Source of the DNA: Agrobacterium tumefaciens
Lineage (GTDB): Bacteria > Pseudomonadota > Alphaproteobacteria > Rhizobiales > Rhizobiaceae
Length of the DNA: 64,000 nucleotides
NCBI RefSeq assembly: GCF_005221385.1
Contig: NZ_CP039903.1
Span: 2,857,001 to 2,921,000 of the forward strand
Direction of reading: 5' to 3'
Position numbers and translations under genes: made by a program. This document shows, one piece after another, positions 29,501-38,194 of this stretch (the stretch's first letter is position 1; each line of letters opens with the position of its first letter). The notes beneath the pieces are model-generated. The model did not search any database and had not been told where the DNA came from. It worked only from the letters and a program-made list of their open reading frames with translations.

Positions 29501-32071
29501 GCGAAGGGAGAGGCATCCACTTATCTCTCACTTATCCGCACCGCACCGGATAGTATTCCGCTTGAGACCGTGCAAAAGGCAAGCGAGATCACCAAGACCC
29601 TCGCATCGGGTGCCATGAGCCATGGCGCGCTGGTTGCGGCCGCCCATGAGGCGGTTGCCCACGGCACCAACATGGTTGGTGGCATGTCCAATTCCGGCGA
29701 AGGCGGTGAGCATATCTCCCGTTACGGCACCATCCGTGCCTCGCGCATCAAGCAGTTCGCCTCCGGCCGCTTCGGTGTCTGGGCCGGTTATCTTGCCGAT
29801 CCAATGCTGGAAGAGATCGAGATCAAGATCGGCCAGGGCGCAAAGCCGGGCGAGGGCGGGCAGTTGCCGTCTCCCAAGGTGACGGTGGAAATCGCGGCGG
29901 CACGCGGCGGCACGCCAGGCGTCGAACTCGTCTCGCCACCGCCGCATCACGATACCTATTCGATCGAAGATCTGGCCCAGCTCATTCACGACGCCAAGGC
30001 GGCGCGGGTGCGCGTCATCGTCAAGCTCGTGTCGTCGGAAGGCATAGGCACGATTGCAGTCGGCGTTGCCAAGGCTGGTGCCGACGTGATCAACGTTGCA
30101 GGCAATACCGGCGGCACTGGTGCGGCGGCCGTCACCAGCCTCAAATATACCGGCCGCGCGGCGGAAATCGGCATTGCCGAGGTGCATCAGGCACTCTGCG
30201 CCACCGGCCTTCGTGCCAAGGTGCTGTTGCGTTGTTCCGGCGCGCACCAGACGGCGAGCGACGTGGTGAAATCGGCGTTACTCGGCGGTGATAGTTTCGA
30301 ATTCGGCACAACGGCGCTGATGATGCTGAAATGTGTGATGGCGAAGAACTGCAACATCAAGTGCCCGGCCGGTCTCACCACCAATCAGGAAGCCTTCAAC
30401 GGCGATCCGCGGGCGCTGGCGCAATATCTCATGAACATCGCCCATGAAACGCGCGAGATTCTGGCCGGGCTTGGCATTGCCTCGCTGCGGGAAGCCCGTG
30501 GTCGTTCTGACCTTCTTCACCTCCTCGATCATCCGGCGAGCGTCGGCCAGCTTGACCTCCGGGCAATGCTTGCCGTGGTCGAAGAGGTGAAGATCGACAG
30601 CCCGGTCTATATGGAAAAGGACTTCGCACTCGACGATGCCTTCATCGATCTCGTGCGTTCGGCGTTGGTCGACAGCAAGCGAGACAATATCGAACTTGGC
30701 GGCAATCGTTTCCTCAACAATTGCAACAAGAGCGTCGGCGGCCAGCTCGCCGTCGATATCGAACGCATGCTGAACCACGAACTTTCCGATGAGCAGCTGG
30801 ACGCGCTTCCGGCTGTCAAGCGGGATGGCCGTGGCCGCCGTTTTCTGGAAGCAGGTTCGGTGCGCATCGATACGTCAGGTTCCGCCGGTCAGTCCTTCGG
30901 CGCTTTCTGCAACGACGGCATGGTCATGGTGCATACCGGCACCTGCAATGACGGTGTCGGCAAAAGCGCTTGTGGCGGCACCATCGTCGTGCGCTCGCCC
31001 GGCGGCGGTTCGCAAGAGGCGGGTGGTAATGTGCTGGTCGGTAATTTCGCGCTGTTCGGCGCAACCGGCGGCCGCACCTTCGTGGAAGGGCAGGCGGGCG
31101 ACCGTTTCGCAGTGCGTAATTCCGGCGCCACCGCCGTGGTCGAAGGCGTCGGCGATTTTGCCTGCGAATATATGACCAACGGCGCGGTTCTCAACCTCGG
31201 CAGTTTCGGCAAGGGTTTTGGTAACGGCATGAGCGGTGGCTTCGTCTATCAATATGATCCCTATGGCGATCTGCCGAAGAAGGTCAGCCATGATTCCATC
31301 CTGCTCGGCTCGATCACCGGTGAGGATGAACAGGCAGCGATCCACAATCAGGCAGTCCACCAGCTTCTGAGCCTGCATGTCGCAGAGACCGGCTCGGCCA
31401 AGGCGGCATGGCTTCTGGAAAACTGGGAAAGCGAACAGCATAATTTCGTCTACGGTATGCCGCGCGCCCTGCTGCTTTATCAGGACAGCGACGAAATCCT
31501 CAAAGCAAAGCCCCGCAAGGAATTGCTGGAGGAACTGGCCTCGGCACTTGCCGCCCATCAGCTGCGCAAGTTCAAGCTCGCCTATCGCGACCGCAAGGCT
31601 GTCTTGAACGGAACAGTGCCGGGTTATGGCGAGACGGATACAGAAGACATGTATGCGCTGCTTAATAACTACACCGTGTTGAGCATGGCGCAGGCCATCG
31701 CCCTGCAACGGTTGCCGATGGCATCCGGCCCTTCTGATCCCGCCATCGAAAAGGCTGTGCGCAATCTCATCCTCACGGAAGATTACGCGCTGATGCAGCG
31801 GCTGCTGAAATATGCCCGCGAAGCGCTTTTCGACCATAGCGACGAACAGCTTGCGGTGATGATCGCGGCCAAGCGGCTCGATGATTACAAGCAGGCGCTG
31901 GCACGCCGGAACATATGGTCGGTGGACAGCCCAGGCACCTATGGCTGGATCATTCAGCAGAACAGGAAAAACATCGAGAAGATCGGCCGCCTGCCGGGCT
32001 TCGAGGAGCTTTTCGCCGCTCGAGCCATTCCAGACCTTGCCACCGCATCCAGCCAGAACAGGGCAGCATGA
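26567..32071 (+). CDS. Glutamate synthase large-subunit-like protein, extended (1834 aa)
   Basis: All alpha-subunit domains of glutamate synthase are recognisable. A class II glutaminase domain follows a 19-residue propeptide, with Cys20 in KSSCGVGF as the presumed N-terminal nucleophile and HNGELNTDKKNR downstream. The FMN/synthase domain lies at about 1020-1400, and the GxGxG beta-helix at about 1455-1560. The cluster motif is C1256-x5-C1262-x3-C1266 (CVMAKNCNIKC), one residue shorter than the C-x5-C-x4-C I know for the 3Fe-4S site. At 1834 residues it exceeds normal GltB (about 1500), with roughly 190 extra residues after about 1640. The start is TTG 26567, seven bases after GAGAGGAG. No gltD is adjacent; a diflavin reductase gene overlaps the stop. 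It could be a true NADPH glutamate synthase with an unusual electron donor, or a different amidotransferase. Confidence 0.85.
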   Translation: MSVTEQKFGLYDAAFEKSSCGVGFITRKDGVQTHDVLKRGHEALCAVPHRGGMSAEGVGDGAGVSLDLSLSFFRELTGQGALKAGRFGVGNFFLPQNPAFHGEAVGIIGSALKEQGFSVLLVRDVPVNDAAIRPAAIPYQLPIRQWVFSAPVECATLAEFDWRIHKALLAIEALAYTVPELAGFYPLSLSARTQVLKGRLNSQEVMPYFCDLTDPRHEVHTMYFHTRFSTNTDPHPSMAQPFRLMAHNGELNTDKKNRLSEAAVALAKNASIIRPKGQSDSCRLDQTLQARVMEDGLDLVTAVVSMMPPAWENDDTLSPGVKAMLEYFSLYEEKNDGPAALIFGDGTIIGARLDRLGLRPLRTVETEDYLCVMSEAGQIAFPAESVIRRGRIEAGGMLYYDHAERRAFSTVEALELLASQRDYSSLLSEARVMLGDLPEVPADKQGSPLRYNGDLERHQRYVAYSHNQESFKFLMDPMLASGAEKISAMGYGNAINALSDQEGGVAKYFSQRFAQVTNPPLDSIREADGMTLRVALGAKPNSGAAKARQIVVRSPILTHLDMLRIREQPETPVRRFEMLYTPIFDAADANEAALRQAIDGLCDEVAAFAAEQGGIAVITDRHVSAGRAALPMIMVVSAINQRLIEEGLRLRVSLIVESGQFSSSHHIAAGLGFGASAVYPLGVQFRAEEKFGAEADKAFKRFAKAAEKSLMKTMGKVGLCTAESYIGGEFFEPNFLDTNDPVLKRYFPNVKTPVGGVTFAVIAQAVADWHRKALSVKGENDIPLLGLFKERAEGAGHSYGTTAVRGFVDMTEEKIGFDKGTENEEALRLLPLNRLEDAFGLNDAAYYHNSFDRLTPEAIDAFEVTPGYRSFARMMAEERARRPAALRDVLELPADVTFAGSAEEFRREMGRFSRQGNNSFMVRGLRCEEAGDSAFRLQLIGPHGHELARLAALGQSLLDRFGDDIAGHWLEGGALMVQAKGEASTYLSLIRTAPDSIPLETVQKASEITKTLASGAMSHGALVAAAHEAVAHGTNMVGGMSNSGEGGEHISRYGTIRASRIKQFASGRFGVWAGYLADPMLEEIEIKIGQGAKPGEGGQLPSPKVTVEIAAARGGTPGVELVSPPPHHDTYSIEDLAQLIHDAKAARVRVIVKLVSSEGIGTIAVGVAKAGADVINVAGNTGGTGAAAVTSLKYTGRAAEIGIAEVHQALCATGLRAKVLLRCSGAHQTASDVVKSALLGGDSFEFGTTALMMLKCVMAKNCNIKCPAGLTTNQEAFNGDPRALAQYLMNIAHETREILAGLGIASLREARGRSDLLHLLDHPASVGQLDLRAMLAVVEEVKIDSPVYMEKDFALDDAFIDLVRSALVDSKRDNIELGGNRFLNNCNKSVGGQLAVDIERMLNHELSDEQLDALPAVKRDGRGRRFLEAGSVRIDTSGSAGQSFGAFCNDGMVMVHTGTCNDGVGKSACGGTIVVRSPGGGSQEAGGNVLVGNFALFGATGGRTFVEGQAGDRFAVRNSGATAVVEGVGDFACEYMTNGAVLNLGSFGKGFGNGMSGGFVYQYDPYGDLPKKVSHDSILLGSITGEDEQAAIHNQAVHQLLSLHVAETGSAKAAWLLENWESEQHNFVYGMPRALLLYQDSDEILKAKPRKELLEELASALAAHQLRKFKLAYRDRKAVLNGTVPGYGETDTEDMYALLNNYTVLSMAQAIALQRLPMASGPSDPAIEKAVRNLILTEDYALMQRLLKYAREALFDHSDEQLAVMIAAKRLDDYKQALARRNIWSVDSPGTYGWIIQQNRKNIEKIGRLPGFEELFAARAIPDLATASSQNRAA

Positions 32072-33834
32072 TGAAGATACCTTACATTCCACAGGATGCG
32101 CCGTTTAACGGCGACCAGCGCGCCTGGCTCGCCGGTTTTCTGGCCGGGCTCCACTCCCGCACCGCCATCAGCCTCGAGACATCGGTGGCCTCTGCTGCCC
32201 CCAAGGCGACGGCCAGCCTGCTGAACATCCTTGTCGGCACCCAGACTGGCAACGCCGAGGCCTTGGCGATGGATATCGCTGCCGCTGCCCGCACCCAGGG
32301 CATGCAGCCCGTGGTAACGGCGCTGGACGACGTTTCCATGGACAGTCTCGGCTCCATGAAGCGGGTCATCGTGGTCACCTCGACCTATGGCGAAGGCGAG
32401 ATGCCTGACAATGCCCAGCTGTTCTGGGAAGCGCTTGCCGCCGATGGTGCACCGCGATTGGATGAGATGAATTTCGCTGTTCTTGCACTCGGCGATACCG
32501 GTTATGACGGCTTCTGCCAGGCGGGCAAGCTTATCGATACGCGCTTTGAACAGCTCGGCGGCAAGCGCATGAAGACGCGTATTGACTGCGATATCGATTT
32601 TGAGGATGCCGCCGCCGCCTGGATCGGCGAGACGCTGCCGCTTGCCCTCGCCATCGATGGCGGCAATGCAGCCGCGGTGACGCCTGTGGTCGCCGAGCCG
32701 CCGGCACGGGTAAAACAGGGCTGGGGTCGCAAGAACCCCTATTCGTCACGGGTGAGCGTCAATCGCCTCCTTTCCGGGCCGGCCTCGTCCAAGGAGATTC
32801 GTCATTACGAATTCGATCTTGGCGCGAGCGGCCTCGACTATGAGGCCGGTGATGCACTTGGTGTGGTCCCCCTCAACGATCCGAAACTGGTCGGTGCTCT
32901 GCTCGATTGCTTTGGAGCGAGTGCGGATGGCGAGGTCGCCGGGCTCGACCGGCCGGTTGGCGATGCGCTTCTGAACATGTTCGAGATATCGACGCCTTCG
33001 CGTGAGTTGGTGGCCGAAATCGGCAAGCGCGCAGGATATGACGAGTTGAGCCATATCCTTGCCAACGGAGACAGGGAGCAGCTTGCCGCCTTTCTCTGGA
33101 GCAAGGATATTCTCGATCTGCTCAATCTCGGCGGAAAGCCCATATTCGATCTTGCCGAATTCGTGACCTTCCTGAAGCCGCTGCAGCATCGCGCTTACTC
33201 CATCTCCTCCAGCCCACTGGTTGCGGAAAACAGCGTGCATCTGACGATCGCCAGCGTGCGTTATCGTGCCGAAGGCCGCGAGCGTGGCGGCGTATGCTCC
33301 ACCTATCTGGCGGATCGGGTGGAAGCCAACCAGAATGCCGGGATTTTCGTTTCGCCCAACAAGGCATTCCGCGTGCCGCAGAATAATGACGCGCCTGTCA
33401 TCATGGTCGGACCGGGCACGGGCATCGCGCCTTTCCGGGCCTTTCTGCAGGAACGGCAGGCAAGGGGTGCAAACGGCAGGAACTGGCTGTTCTTTGGCGA
33501 CCAGCACCGTCAGACGGATTTCATCTACGAAAACGAGCTTGGCAAGATGAGCCGTGATGGCGTGCTGACGCGCCTCGACCTTGCCTTCTCGCGGGATCAG
33601 GCGGAAAAGATCTATGTCCAGACCCGCATGCGCCAGAACGGCAAGGCGCTTTATCAATGGCTCGAAGAAGGCGGATATTTCTACGTCTGCGGTGATGCGA
33701 CCCGCATGGCGAAGGATGTAGATGACGCCCTGCACCAGATCGTCGCCGACGAAGCCGGCATTTCTGCTGAAGCGGCAAGCGATTATGTGAACCGGTTGAA
33801 GCGCGAAAAGCGTTATCTGCGTGACGTCTATTAG
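32068..33834 (+). CDS. CysJ-like diflavin reductase (flavodoxin-FAD/NADPH domains)
   Basis: This 588-residue protein has an N-terminal segment (PFNGDQRAWLAGFLAGL) typical of 'sulfite reductase subunit alpha' proteins. A flavodoxin domain (about 60-200) has the FMN loop VGTQTGNAEA and TSTYGEGEMPDNAQ. The FAD domain has RAYSISSSPL. The NADPH domain has VGPGTGIAPFRAFLQER and ends near the aromatic C-terminus YLRDVY. Such proteins pass electrons from NADPH through FAD and FMN to a partner. ATG 32068 overlaps the stop of the GltB-like gene (ATGA), implying tight co-expression. There is no cysI here, so the GltB-like protein is the obvious candidate partner; that is inference. Confidence 0.88.
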   Translation: MMKIPYIPQDAPFNGDQRAWLAGFLAGLHSRTAISLETSVASAAPKATASLLNILVGTQTGNAEALAMDIAAAARTQGMQPVVTALDDVSMDSLGSMKRVIVVTSTYGEGEMPDNAQLFWEALAADGAPRLDEMNFAVLALGDTGYDGFCQAGKLIDTRFEQLGGKRMKTRIDCDIDFEDAAAAWIGETLPLALAIDGGNAAAVTPVVAEPPARVKQGWGRKNPYSSRVSVNRLLSGPASSKEIRHYEFDLGASGLDYEAGDALGVVPLNDPKLVGALLDCFGASADGEVAGLDRPVGDALLNMFEISTPSRELVAEIGKRAGYDELSHILANGDREQLAAFLWSKDILDLLNLGGKPIFDLAEFVTFLKPLQHRAYSISSSPLVAENSVHLTIASVRYRAEGRERGGVCSTYLADRVEANQNAGIFVSPNKAFRVPQNNDAPVIMVGPGTGIAPFRAFLQERQARGANGRNWLFFGDQHRQTDFIYENELGKMSRDGVLTRLDLAFSRDQAEKIYVQTRMRQNGKALYQWLEEGGYFYVCGDATRMAKDVDDALHQIVADEAGISAEAASDYVNRLKREKRYLRDVY

Positions 33835-33877
33835 AAGCGGAGTATGTGGGAGGTCCCCTCTTGCTGCGCCTTATGGC

Positions 33878-34471
33878 TCAGCAATTGGTGCAGGTGACCT
33901 CCGCATCGCGCTGCTTGAAGAAATAATCACGGCCGATGGTGATCGACCTTACGCCGGACGAGGCGATGTCGGGCATGAACATCAGCAACTCATGCTGGAT
34001 GGAAAGCTCGACGTGAATGAGAAAGCTGTTTTCGATGAGCAGGCGGGTTGGAACCGCCACTGCCGATCCCACCGCATATGGTCTCTGGTCGTTCTCATCC
34101 CAGGACCAGGCAATTTTCGCTTGTTTCTGCTTGTCAATCGTTACGCCGCTGATCTTCAGCTTCAAACCATTCGTGCTGTAAGGCGCGAAGACAGCCGCCG
34201 CAACATTCTGCATGTTTTTGAGATAAGTCTTGTCGACGGAGCTCGTTTTGGAGATCAGGTCGTTGATCGTCGCTGAAGCGCTGCTTGCTCGCTTATAGGT
34301 ATTGTAACCGATGGTCAGCTCGAAGGATGTCACGTAAAGGGCGAGCAATATCGGGAAGAGAATTGCGAATTCCACAGCGCCCACACCACGGCGATCTTTT
34401 ACGAAGCGTGTGACGAGTGCTGTAAAACGAAGTCTGCCGTTCGCGACGGCGGCCATCAGCCCTGCCATCAT
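33878..34471 (-). CDS. TadE/TadF-like pilus assembly protein (second)
   Basis: This 197-residue protein has the pseudopilin-like N-terminus of the Tad system. A basic cytoplasmic stretch is followed by RRGVGAVEFAILFPILLALY, with the Glu of the VEFA motif and a single membrane helix (about residues 33-53). The rest is periplasmic and ends with a CTNC cysteine pair. TadE/TadF proteins are processed by the TadV prepilin peptidase and help assemble Flp pili. ATG 34471 overlaps the stop of the upstream paralogue. No flp, tadV or cpa genes lie nearby. Confidence 0.75.
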   Translation of the reverse strand: MMAGLMAAVANGRLRFTALVTRFVKDRRGVGAVEFAILFPILLALYVTSFELTIGYNTYKRASSASATINDLISKTSSVDKTYLKNMQNVAAAVFAPYSTNGLKLKISGVTIDKQKQAKIAWSWDENDQRPYAVGSAVAVPTRLLIENSFLIHVELSIQHELLMFMPDIASSGVRSITIGRDYFFKQRDAEVTCTNC

Positions 34472-35064
34472 GAGCCCCCGCTTGTGGTGTATTTCTCGTT
34501 CACGAAAGCGTCGGTCGCGACGATAAGGAAATGCGAGGGCATAGACCCGTCAGCTGGACGTATTTTTGTAAGATAAGGTCGGATGATATCGGCGATGACA
34601 CGCCAGCGATAATAAACGCGCAGCATGTTGATCGTTTCCGGTCCGCCCGGCTTGAAGCCGAATTGCGCCGTGTCGAGATCGTAATATTCGCCGTAAGCCT
34701 TCAGTGGCACCGTCGTGGGTATGTCCTTGAAGGCGGGAAAGGAGCGAAGGTCGATATAGAGTTTTTGTTCGGTTTTGATCTCATCCGCAGAGCAGGTGAT
34801 CATCACCGAGACTTCGTTGCAGAAGCTCTTGCGAAAATCCTCTTTCGAAATCGAACTGCTGATCTGCCCGGTGCGCAGACGCCTCGCCATGGTTTCCGTG
34901 GCATTCACGACGACCTGTTCCGCCATCAGGGCGATGAAAGTCTCAATAATCGCAAAAACGACGAGGAAATAGGGAATGGCGAGAATCGCGAATTCAATGG
35001 CCGCTGTCCCTTCGCGCGAGACCCCGAATTTTTTCAGCAATGGCGTCAGTCTGGCCAGTCGCAT
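34468..35064 (-). CDS. TadE/TadF-like pilus assembly protein (first)
   Basis: This 198-residue protein has SREGTAAIEFAILAIPYFLV near residues 16-35 as the TadE-type cleavage and membrane segment, with the conserved Glu. The periplasmic part contains two cysteines (FCNEVSVMITC) that may form a disulfide. It is the first gene of a two-gene unit with the paralogue downstream (4-base overlap). It is close to the neighbours in base composition. This is likely a minor pseudopilin pair separate from the main tad cluster. Confidence 0.75.
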   Translation of the reverse strand: MRLARLTPLLKKFGVSREGTAAIEFAILAIPYFLVVFAIIETFIALMAEQVVVNATETMARRLRTGQISSSISKEDFRKSFCNEVSVMITCSADEIKTEQKLYIDLRSFPAFKDIPTTVPLKAYGEYYDLDTAQFGFKPGGPETINMLRVYYRWRVIADIIRPYLTKIRPADGSMPSHFLIVATDAFVNEKYTTSGGS

Positions 35065-35201
35065 ATGTGTCGATCTCTAGAATATGCGGCAAGCGCAACC
35101 GTTGAATTTGTTGCGGACCATAACCAGCCCGGTGTTTAAATTCAGTTACTTCGATGAATTATACTTTAGTGATTTCCGAAATTGAGACGGTGCATAATAC
35201 A

Positions 35202-35225
35202 AAAAGCCCGGCATATTGCCGGGCT
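35202..35225. terminator. Bidirectional-looking terminator after fabI
   Basis: AAAGCCCGGCA/TGCCGGGCTTT with a 2-base apex forms an 11-bp perfect inverted repeat with A/T-rich flanks. It lies 25 bases past the fabI stop (minus strand) and is the likely end of the fabA-fabB-fabI transcript. Confidence 0.85.
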
Positions 35226-35249
35226 TTCGTTGAACCTGAAAAGGCTGGG

Positions 35250-36062
35250 TTATTCTGCATCCGCCCTGGAGAGAACCTCGAGCGTGGGTGTCGAGGTGAT
35301 GTTATAACCGCAGTCCACATAATGGCATTCGCCGGTTACGCCGCGCGACAGGTTGGACAGCAGGTAAAGCGCCGATCCGCCGATATCCTCGATATCCGCC
35401 GTACGCCTCAGCGGCGCGTTCTTCTGGTTCCATGCGTAAATAGCACGGGCGTCGGAAATGCCGGCGCCCGCCAGCGTGCGGACCGGGCCAGCCGAGATGG
35501 CGTTGACGCGAATATCGCGCGGGCCGTAATCGGCAGCGAGATAACGCACGGACGCTTCGAGTGCCGCCTTGGCGACGCCCATGACGTTGTAGTTCGGGAT
35601 GACGCGTTGCGAACCATTATAGGTCAGCGTCAGCATCGAGCCGCCATTCGTCATCAGTTCGGCGGCACGCTTGGCGATTTCCGTAAATGAGAAGCAGGAA
35701 ATGACCATGGTGCGGCTGAAATTGTCGCGGGTTGTGTTCGCGTAGAGACCCTTCAGCTCATTCTTGTCGGAAAAGCCGATGGCGTGCACGACGAAATCCA
35801 GCGAGCCCCATTTTTCGCGGATTGCCGCAAAAAGCGCGTCCACAGAGGCGATGTCCTCGACATCGCAAGGCACGATGAAGTCGGAACCGAGTTCTGCGGC
35901 AAGCGGTTTTACGCGTTTGCCAAGCGCTTCGCCCTGATAGGTGAAGGCCAGTTCCGCGCCCTGCGCCGCAAGTGCCTTGGAAATACCCCAGGCGATGGAG
36001 TGATTGTTTGCGACGCCCATGATGAGGCCGCGTTTACCCTGCATGATGCCGTTCATGGGCAA
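35250..36062 (-). CDS. fabI: Enoyl-[acyl-carrier-protein] reductase (NADH)
   Basis: This 270-residue SDR-fold enzyme performs the last reduction of fatty-acid elongation. The cofactor loop is GLIMGVANNHSIAWGISKAL with the FabI-type N-x-x-S-I-A-W-G. DIASVDALF and LDFVVHAIGFSDKNELKG follow. The catalytic pair is Tyr-x6-Lys (Y-NVMGVA-K in PNYNVMGVAKAALEASVRYL). It directly follows fabB (next base), so it belongs to the fabA-fabB-fabI operon. Rhizobia often have a second FabI elsewhere. Confidence 0.95.
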   Translation of the reverse strand: MPMNGIMQGKRGLIMGVANNHSIAWGISKALAAQGAELAFTYQGEALGKRVKPLAAELGSDFIVPCDVEDIASVDALFAAIREKWGSLDFVVHAIGFSDKNELKGLYANTTRDNFSRTMVISCFSFTEIAKRAAELMTNGGSMLTLTYNGSQRVIPNYNVMGVAKAALEASVRYLAADYGPRDIRVNAISAGPVRTLAGAGISDARAIYAWNQKNAPLRRTADIEDIGGSALYLLSNLSRGVTGECHYVDCGYNITSTPTLEVLSRADAE

Positions 36063-37286
36063 TTATCCGTTATGACGCTGGAAGACCAGCGTGGCGTTGG
36101 TGCCGCCGAAGCCGAAGGAATTGGAAAGGATGGTGTCGATCTTGGCGTTGTCGATGCGGCTGCGAACGATCGGAACGCCCGCAAATTCCGGGTCAAGTTC
36201 GGAAATATGTGCGCTTTCGCCGATGAAGCGTTCCTGCATCATCAACAGGCCGTAGATCGATTCCTGCACGCCGGCCGCACCGAGCGAATGGCCCGTGAGG
36301 GACTTGGTCGACTGGATATGCGGGATCCTGTCGCCGAAGACTTCCCGGATCGCACCGATTTCCTTGCTGTCGCCAACCGGCGTCGAGGTGCCGTGGGTAT
36401 TGATGTAGTCGATGTCGCCCTTGACGGTGGCGAGTGCCTGCCGCATGCAGCGGATCGCGCCTTCGCCTGATGGAGCCACCATGTCGTAACCGTCGGAGGT
36501 TGCCCCGTAACCGACGATCTCGGCGTAAATCTTCGCACCACGCGCCTTTGCATGTTCCAGCTCTTCGAGAACCAGCACGCCAGCGCCGCCAGCGATGACG
36601 AAGCCGTCGCGATTAACGTCATAGGCCCGCGAAGCGAGGGAAGGCGTTTCGTTATATTTGGACGACATTGCGCCCATGGCGTCGAAGAGGTTGGACATCG
36701 ACCAGTCGAGGTCTTCGTGGCCGCCTGCAAACATCACATCCTGCTTGCCCCACTGGATCATCTCGGCGGCGTTGCCGATGCAATGCGCCGAGGTGGAGCA
36801 GGCTGACGAGATCGAATAGTTGACGCCGTGGATCTTGAACCAGGTGGCGAGTGTCGCGGACGCGGTGGACGACATGGCCTTCGGCACTGCGAAGGGGCCG
36901 ATACGCTTCGGGCTGTTGTTCTTCAGCGTGATATCGGCCGCTTCAACGATGGTGCGGGTGGAAGGACCGCCCGAACCCATGATGATGCCGGTGCGTTCAT
37001 TGCCGCTGATGTCGCTCTCTTCGAGACCGGAATCGGCGATCGCCTGTTTCATGGCGACATGGTTCCACGCGCCGCCCTGCGACAGGAAGCGCATGGCGCG
37101 GCGGTCGACCAGATCGGTCGGGTCGAGAGACGGTTTGCCCCAGACCTGGCATTTGAAACCGTGTTCGGCAAAATCCGGCGAAAATGAAATGCCGGATTTG
37201 GCATCGCGCAACGATGCGGTGACTTCAGCGGCATCACCGCCGATGGAAGAAACAATACCGAGGCCGGTGACAACAACTCGTCTCAT
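36063..37286 (-). CDS. fabB: Beta-ketoacyl-[acyl-carrier-protein] synthase I
   Basis: This 407-residue thiolase-fold condensing enzyme elongates and is needed for unsaturated fatty acids. The active cysteine is in [19 protein letters not shown] (about residue 163), and the two catalytic histidines are in [11 protein letters not shown] (about 298) and [10 protein letters not shown] (about 333). The C-terminal [14 protein letters not shown] is the family signature. It lies 75 bases downstream of fabA, and that pairing supports FabB rather than FabF. Confidence 0.95.
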   Translation of the reverse strand: MRRVVVTGLGIVSSIGGDAAEVTASLRDAKSGISFSPDFAEHGFKCQVWGKPSLDPTDLVDRRAMRFLSQGGAWNHVAMKQAIADSGLEESDISGNERTGIIMGSGGPSTRTIVEAADITLKNNSPKRIGPFAVPKAMSSTASATLATWFKIHGVNYSISSACSTSAHCIGNAAEMIQWGKQDVMFAGGHEDLDWSMSNLFDAMGAMSSKYNETPSLASRAYDVNRDGFVIAGGAGVLVLEELEHAKARGAKIYAEIVGYGATSDGYDMVAPSGEGAIRCMRQALATVKGDIDYINTHGTSTPVGDSKEIGAIREVFGDRIPHIQSTKSLTGHSLGAAGVQESIYGLLMMQERFIGESAHISELDPEFAGVPIVRSRIDNAKIDTILSNSFGFGGTNATLVFQRHNG

Positions 37287-37361
37287 GAAAGGGACCTTTT
37301 CTTAAGATTTCGGCTGGACGACCGACGCCGCCCGGCCTTGCCAAGACTTATTCCGTCTGCT

Positions 37362-37877
37362 TCAGGCGGTCTTTTCTTTCGACAGCCCTACACGAAGGTC
37401 CGTCGCCTGATAAATGGTTTCTCCGTCGGCCTTCAGCCAGCCGTCGGCGGTTCCAAGCACCAGACGGCCGCGCATCACACGCTTGAAATCGATACCGTAT
37501 TGCAGGAGCTTGGTGTTCGGGCGAACCATGCCCTTGAATTTGACTTCGCCGGTGGAAAGCGCCATGCCGCGGCCTTCTTCACCCAGCCAGCCGAGGAAGA
37601 AACCGGTCAGCTGCCACATGCCGTCAAGGCCGAGGCAGCCCGGCATGATCGGGTTGCCCTGGAAGTGGCAGGGAAAATACCAGTCATCGGGGCTGACATC
37701 GTATTCGGCGCGGATGAAACCCTTGTCGAACGCGCCGCCGGTTTCGGAAATTTCGGTGATGCGGTGAACCATGAGCATGGGGGGCAATGGGAGCTGGGCA
37801 TTTCCCGGGCCGAACAATTCGCCGCGACCGCAGGACAGGATCTCCTCATAATTGTAACTTGATTGCCTCGTTGCCAT
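37362..37877 (-). CDS. fabA: 3-hydroxydecanoyl-[acyl-carrier-protein] dehydratase/isomerase
   Basis: This 171-residue hot-dog fold enzyme introduces the double bond of anaerobic unsaturated fatty-acid synthesis. [11 protein letters not shown] and [20 protein letters not shown] contain the catalytic histidine, and the latter region is the family signature; the active-site aspartate is in [13 protein letters not shown] 37877 ([14 protein letters not shown]) gives the standard FabA N-terminus. The frame runs 42 bases further up without a better signal. It is divergent from irr, a neighbourhood common in alphaproteobacteria. Confidence 0.96.
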   Translation of the reverse strand: MATRQSSYNYEEILSCGRGELFGPGNAQLPLPPMLMVHRITEISETGGAFDKGFIRAEYDVSPDDWYFPCHFQGNPIMPGCLGLDGMWQLTGFFLGWLGEEGRGMALSTGEVKFKGMVRPNTKLLQYGIDFKRVMRGRLVLGTADGWLKADGETIYQATDLRVGLSKEKTA

Positions 37878-38194
37878 ACCGCTTTCACTTCCCCAGTTAC
37901 TGGTGTTGATTGACTTCACTAGAGCAAGTTAGGTTCAAAATGAAGCGCTGCAAGGGCAGAGGCCGTTTCGCCCCCATTCTTTGTCTTCAGAACCTTCTTT
38001 GCAGAAGTCATTACCTCAATATGTCGTCCGCATACAGGAACCATCCGGCAGGAACCAGAGGAAATTTGCAAGAATGGCCGGTTTGCCGCCATTTGCCGCG
38101 TCTCGCGGCGCTGAAACTATTGAAAGCATTCGCTGCAAAAGATATATGCTAATGCAATTGGTGAATTTCACCCCTGTGCTTGGAATGGGATTGC
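37878..38194. promoter_or_regulatory. Divergent intergenic region fabA / irr
   Basis: A 317-base gap with no supported gene. It contains the perfect palindrome listed separately at 38160-38172, and AGAA-N2-TTCT at 37990-37999. The latter resembles, but does not fit, the AGAA-N3-TTCT core of the Irr-responsive ICE element as I know it. Confidence 0.4.
38160..38172. promoter_or_regulatory. Perfect palindrome just upstream of irr
   Basis: GGTGAA-T-TTCACC, 13 bases, centred 29 bases before the irr ATG. This position suits an operator over the start of transcription or translation. The binding protein is unknown. Confidence 0.45.

Noticed and set aside
32068..33834. Calling the diflavin protein a true sulfite reductase subunit (cysJ)
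   Set aside because: No cysI hemoprotein gene is nearby and the gene is translationally coupled to a GltB-like gene, so only 'CysJ-like' is supported.
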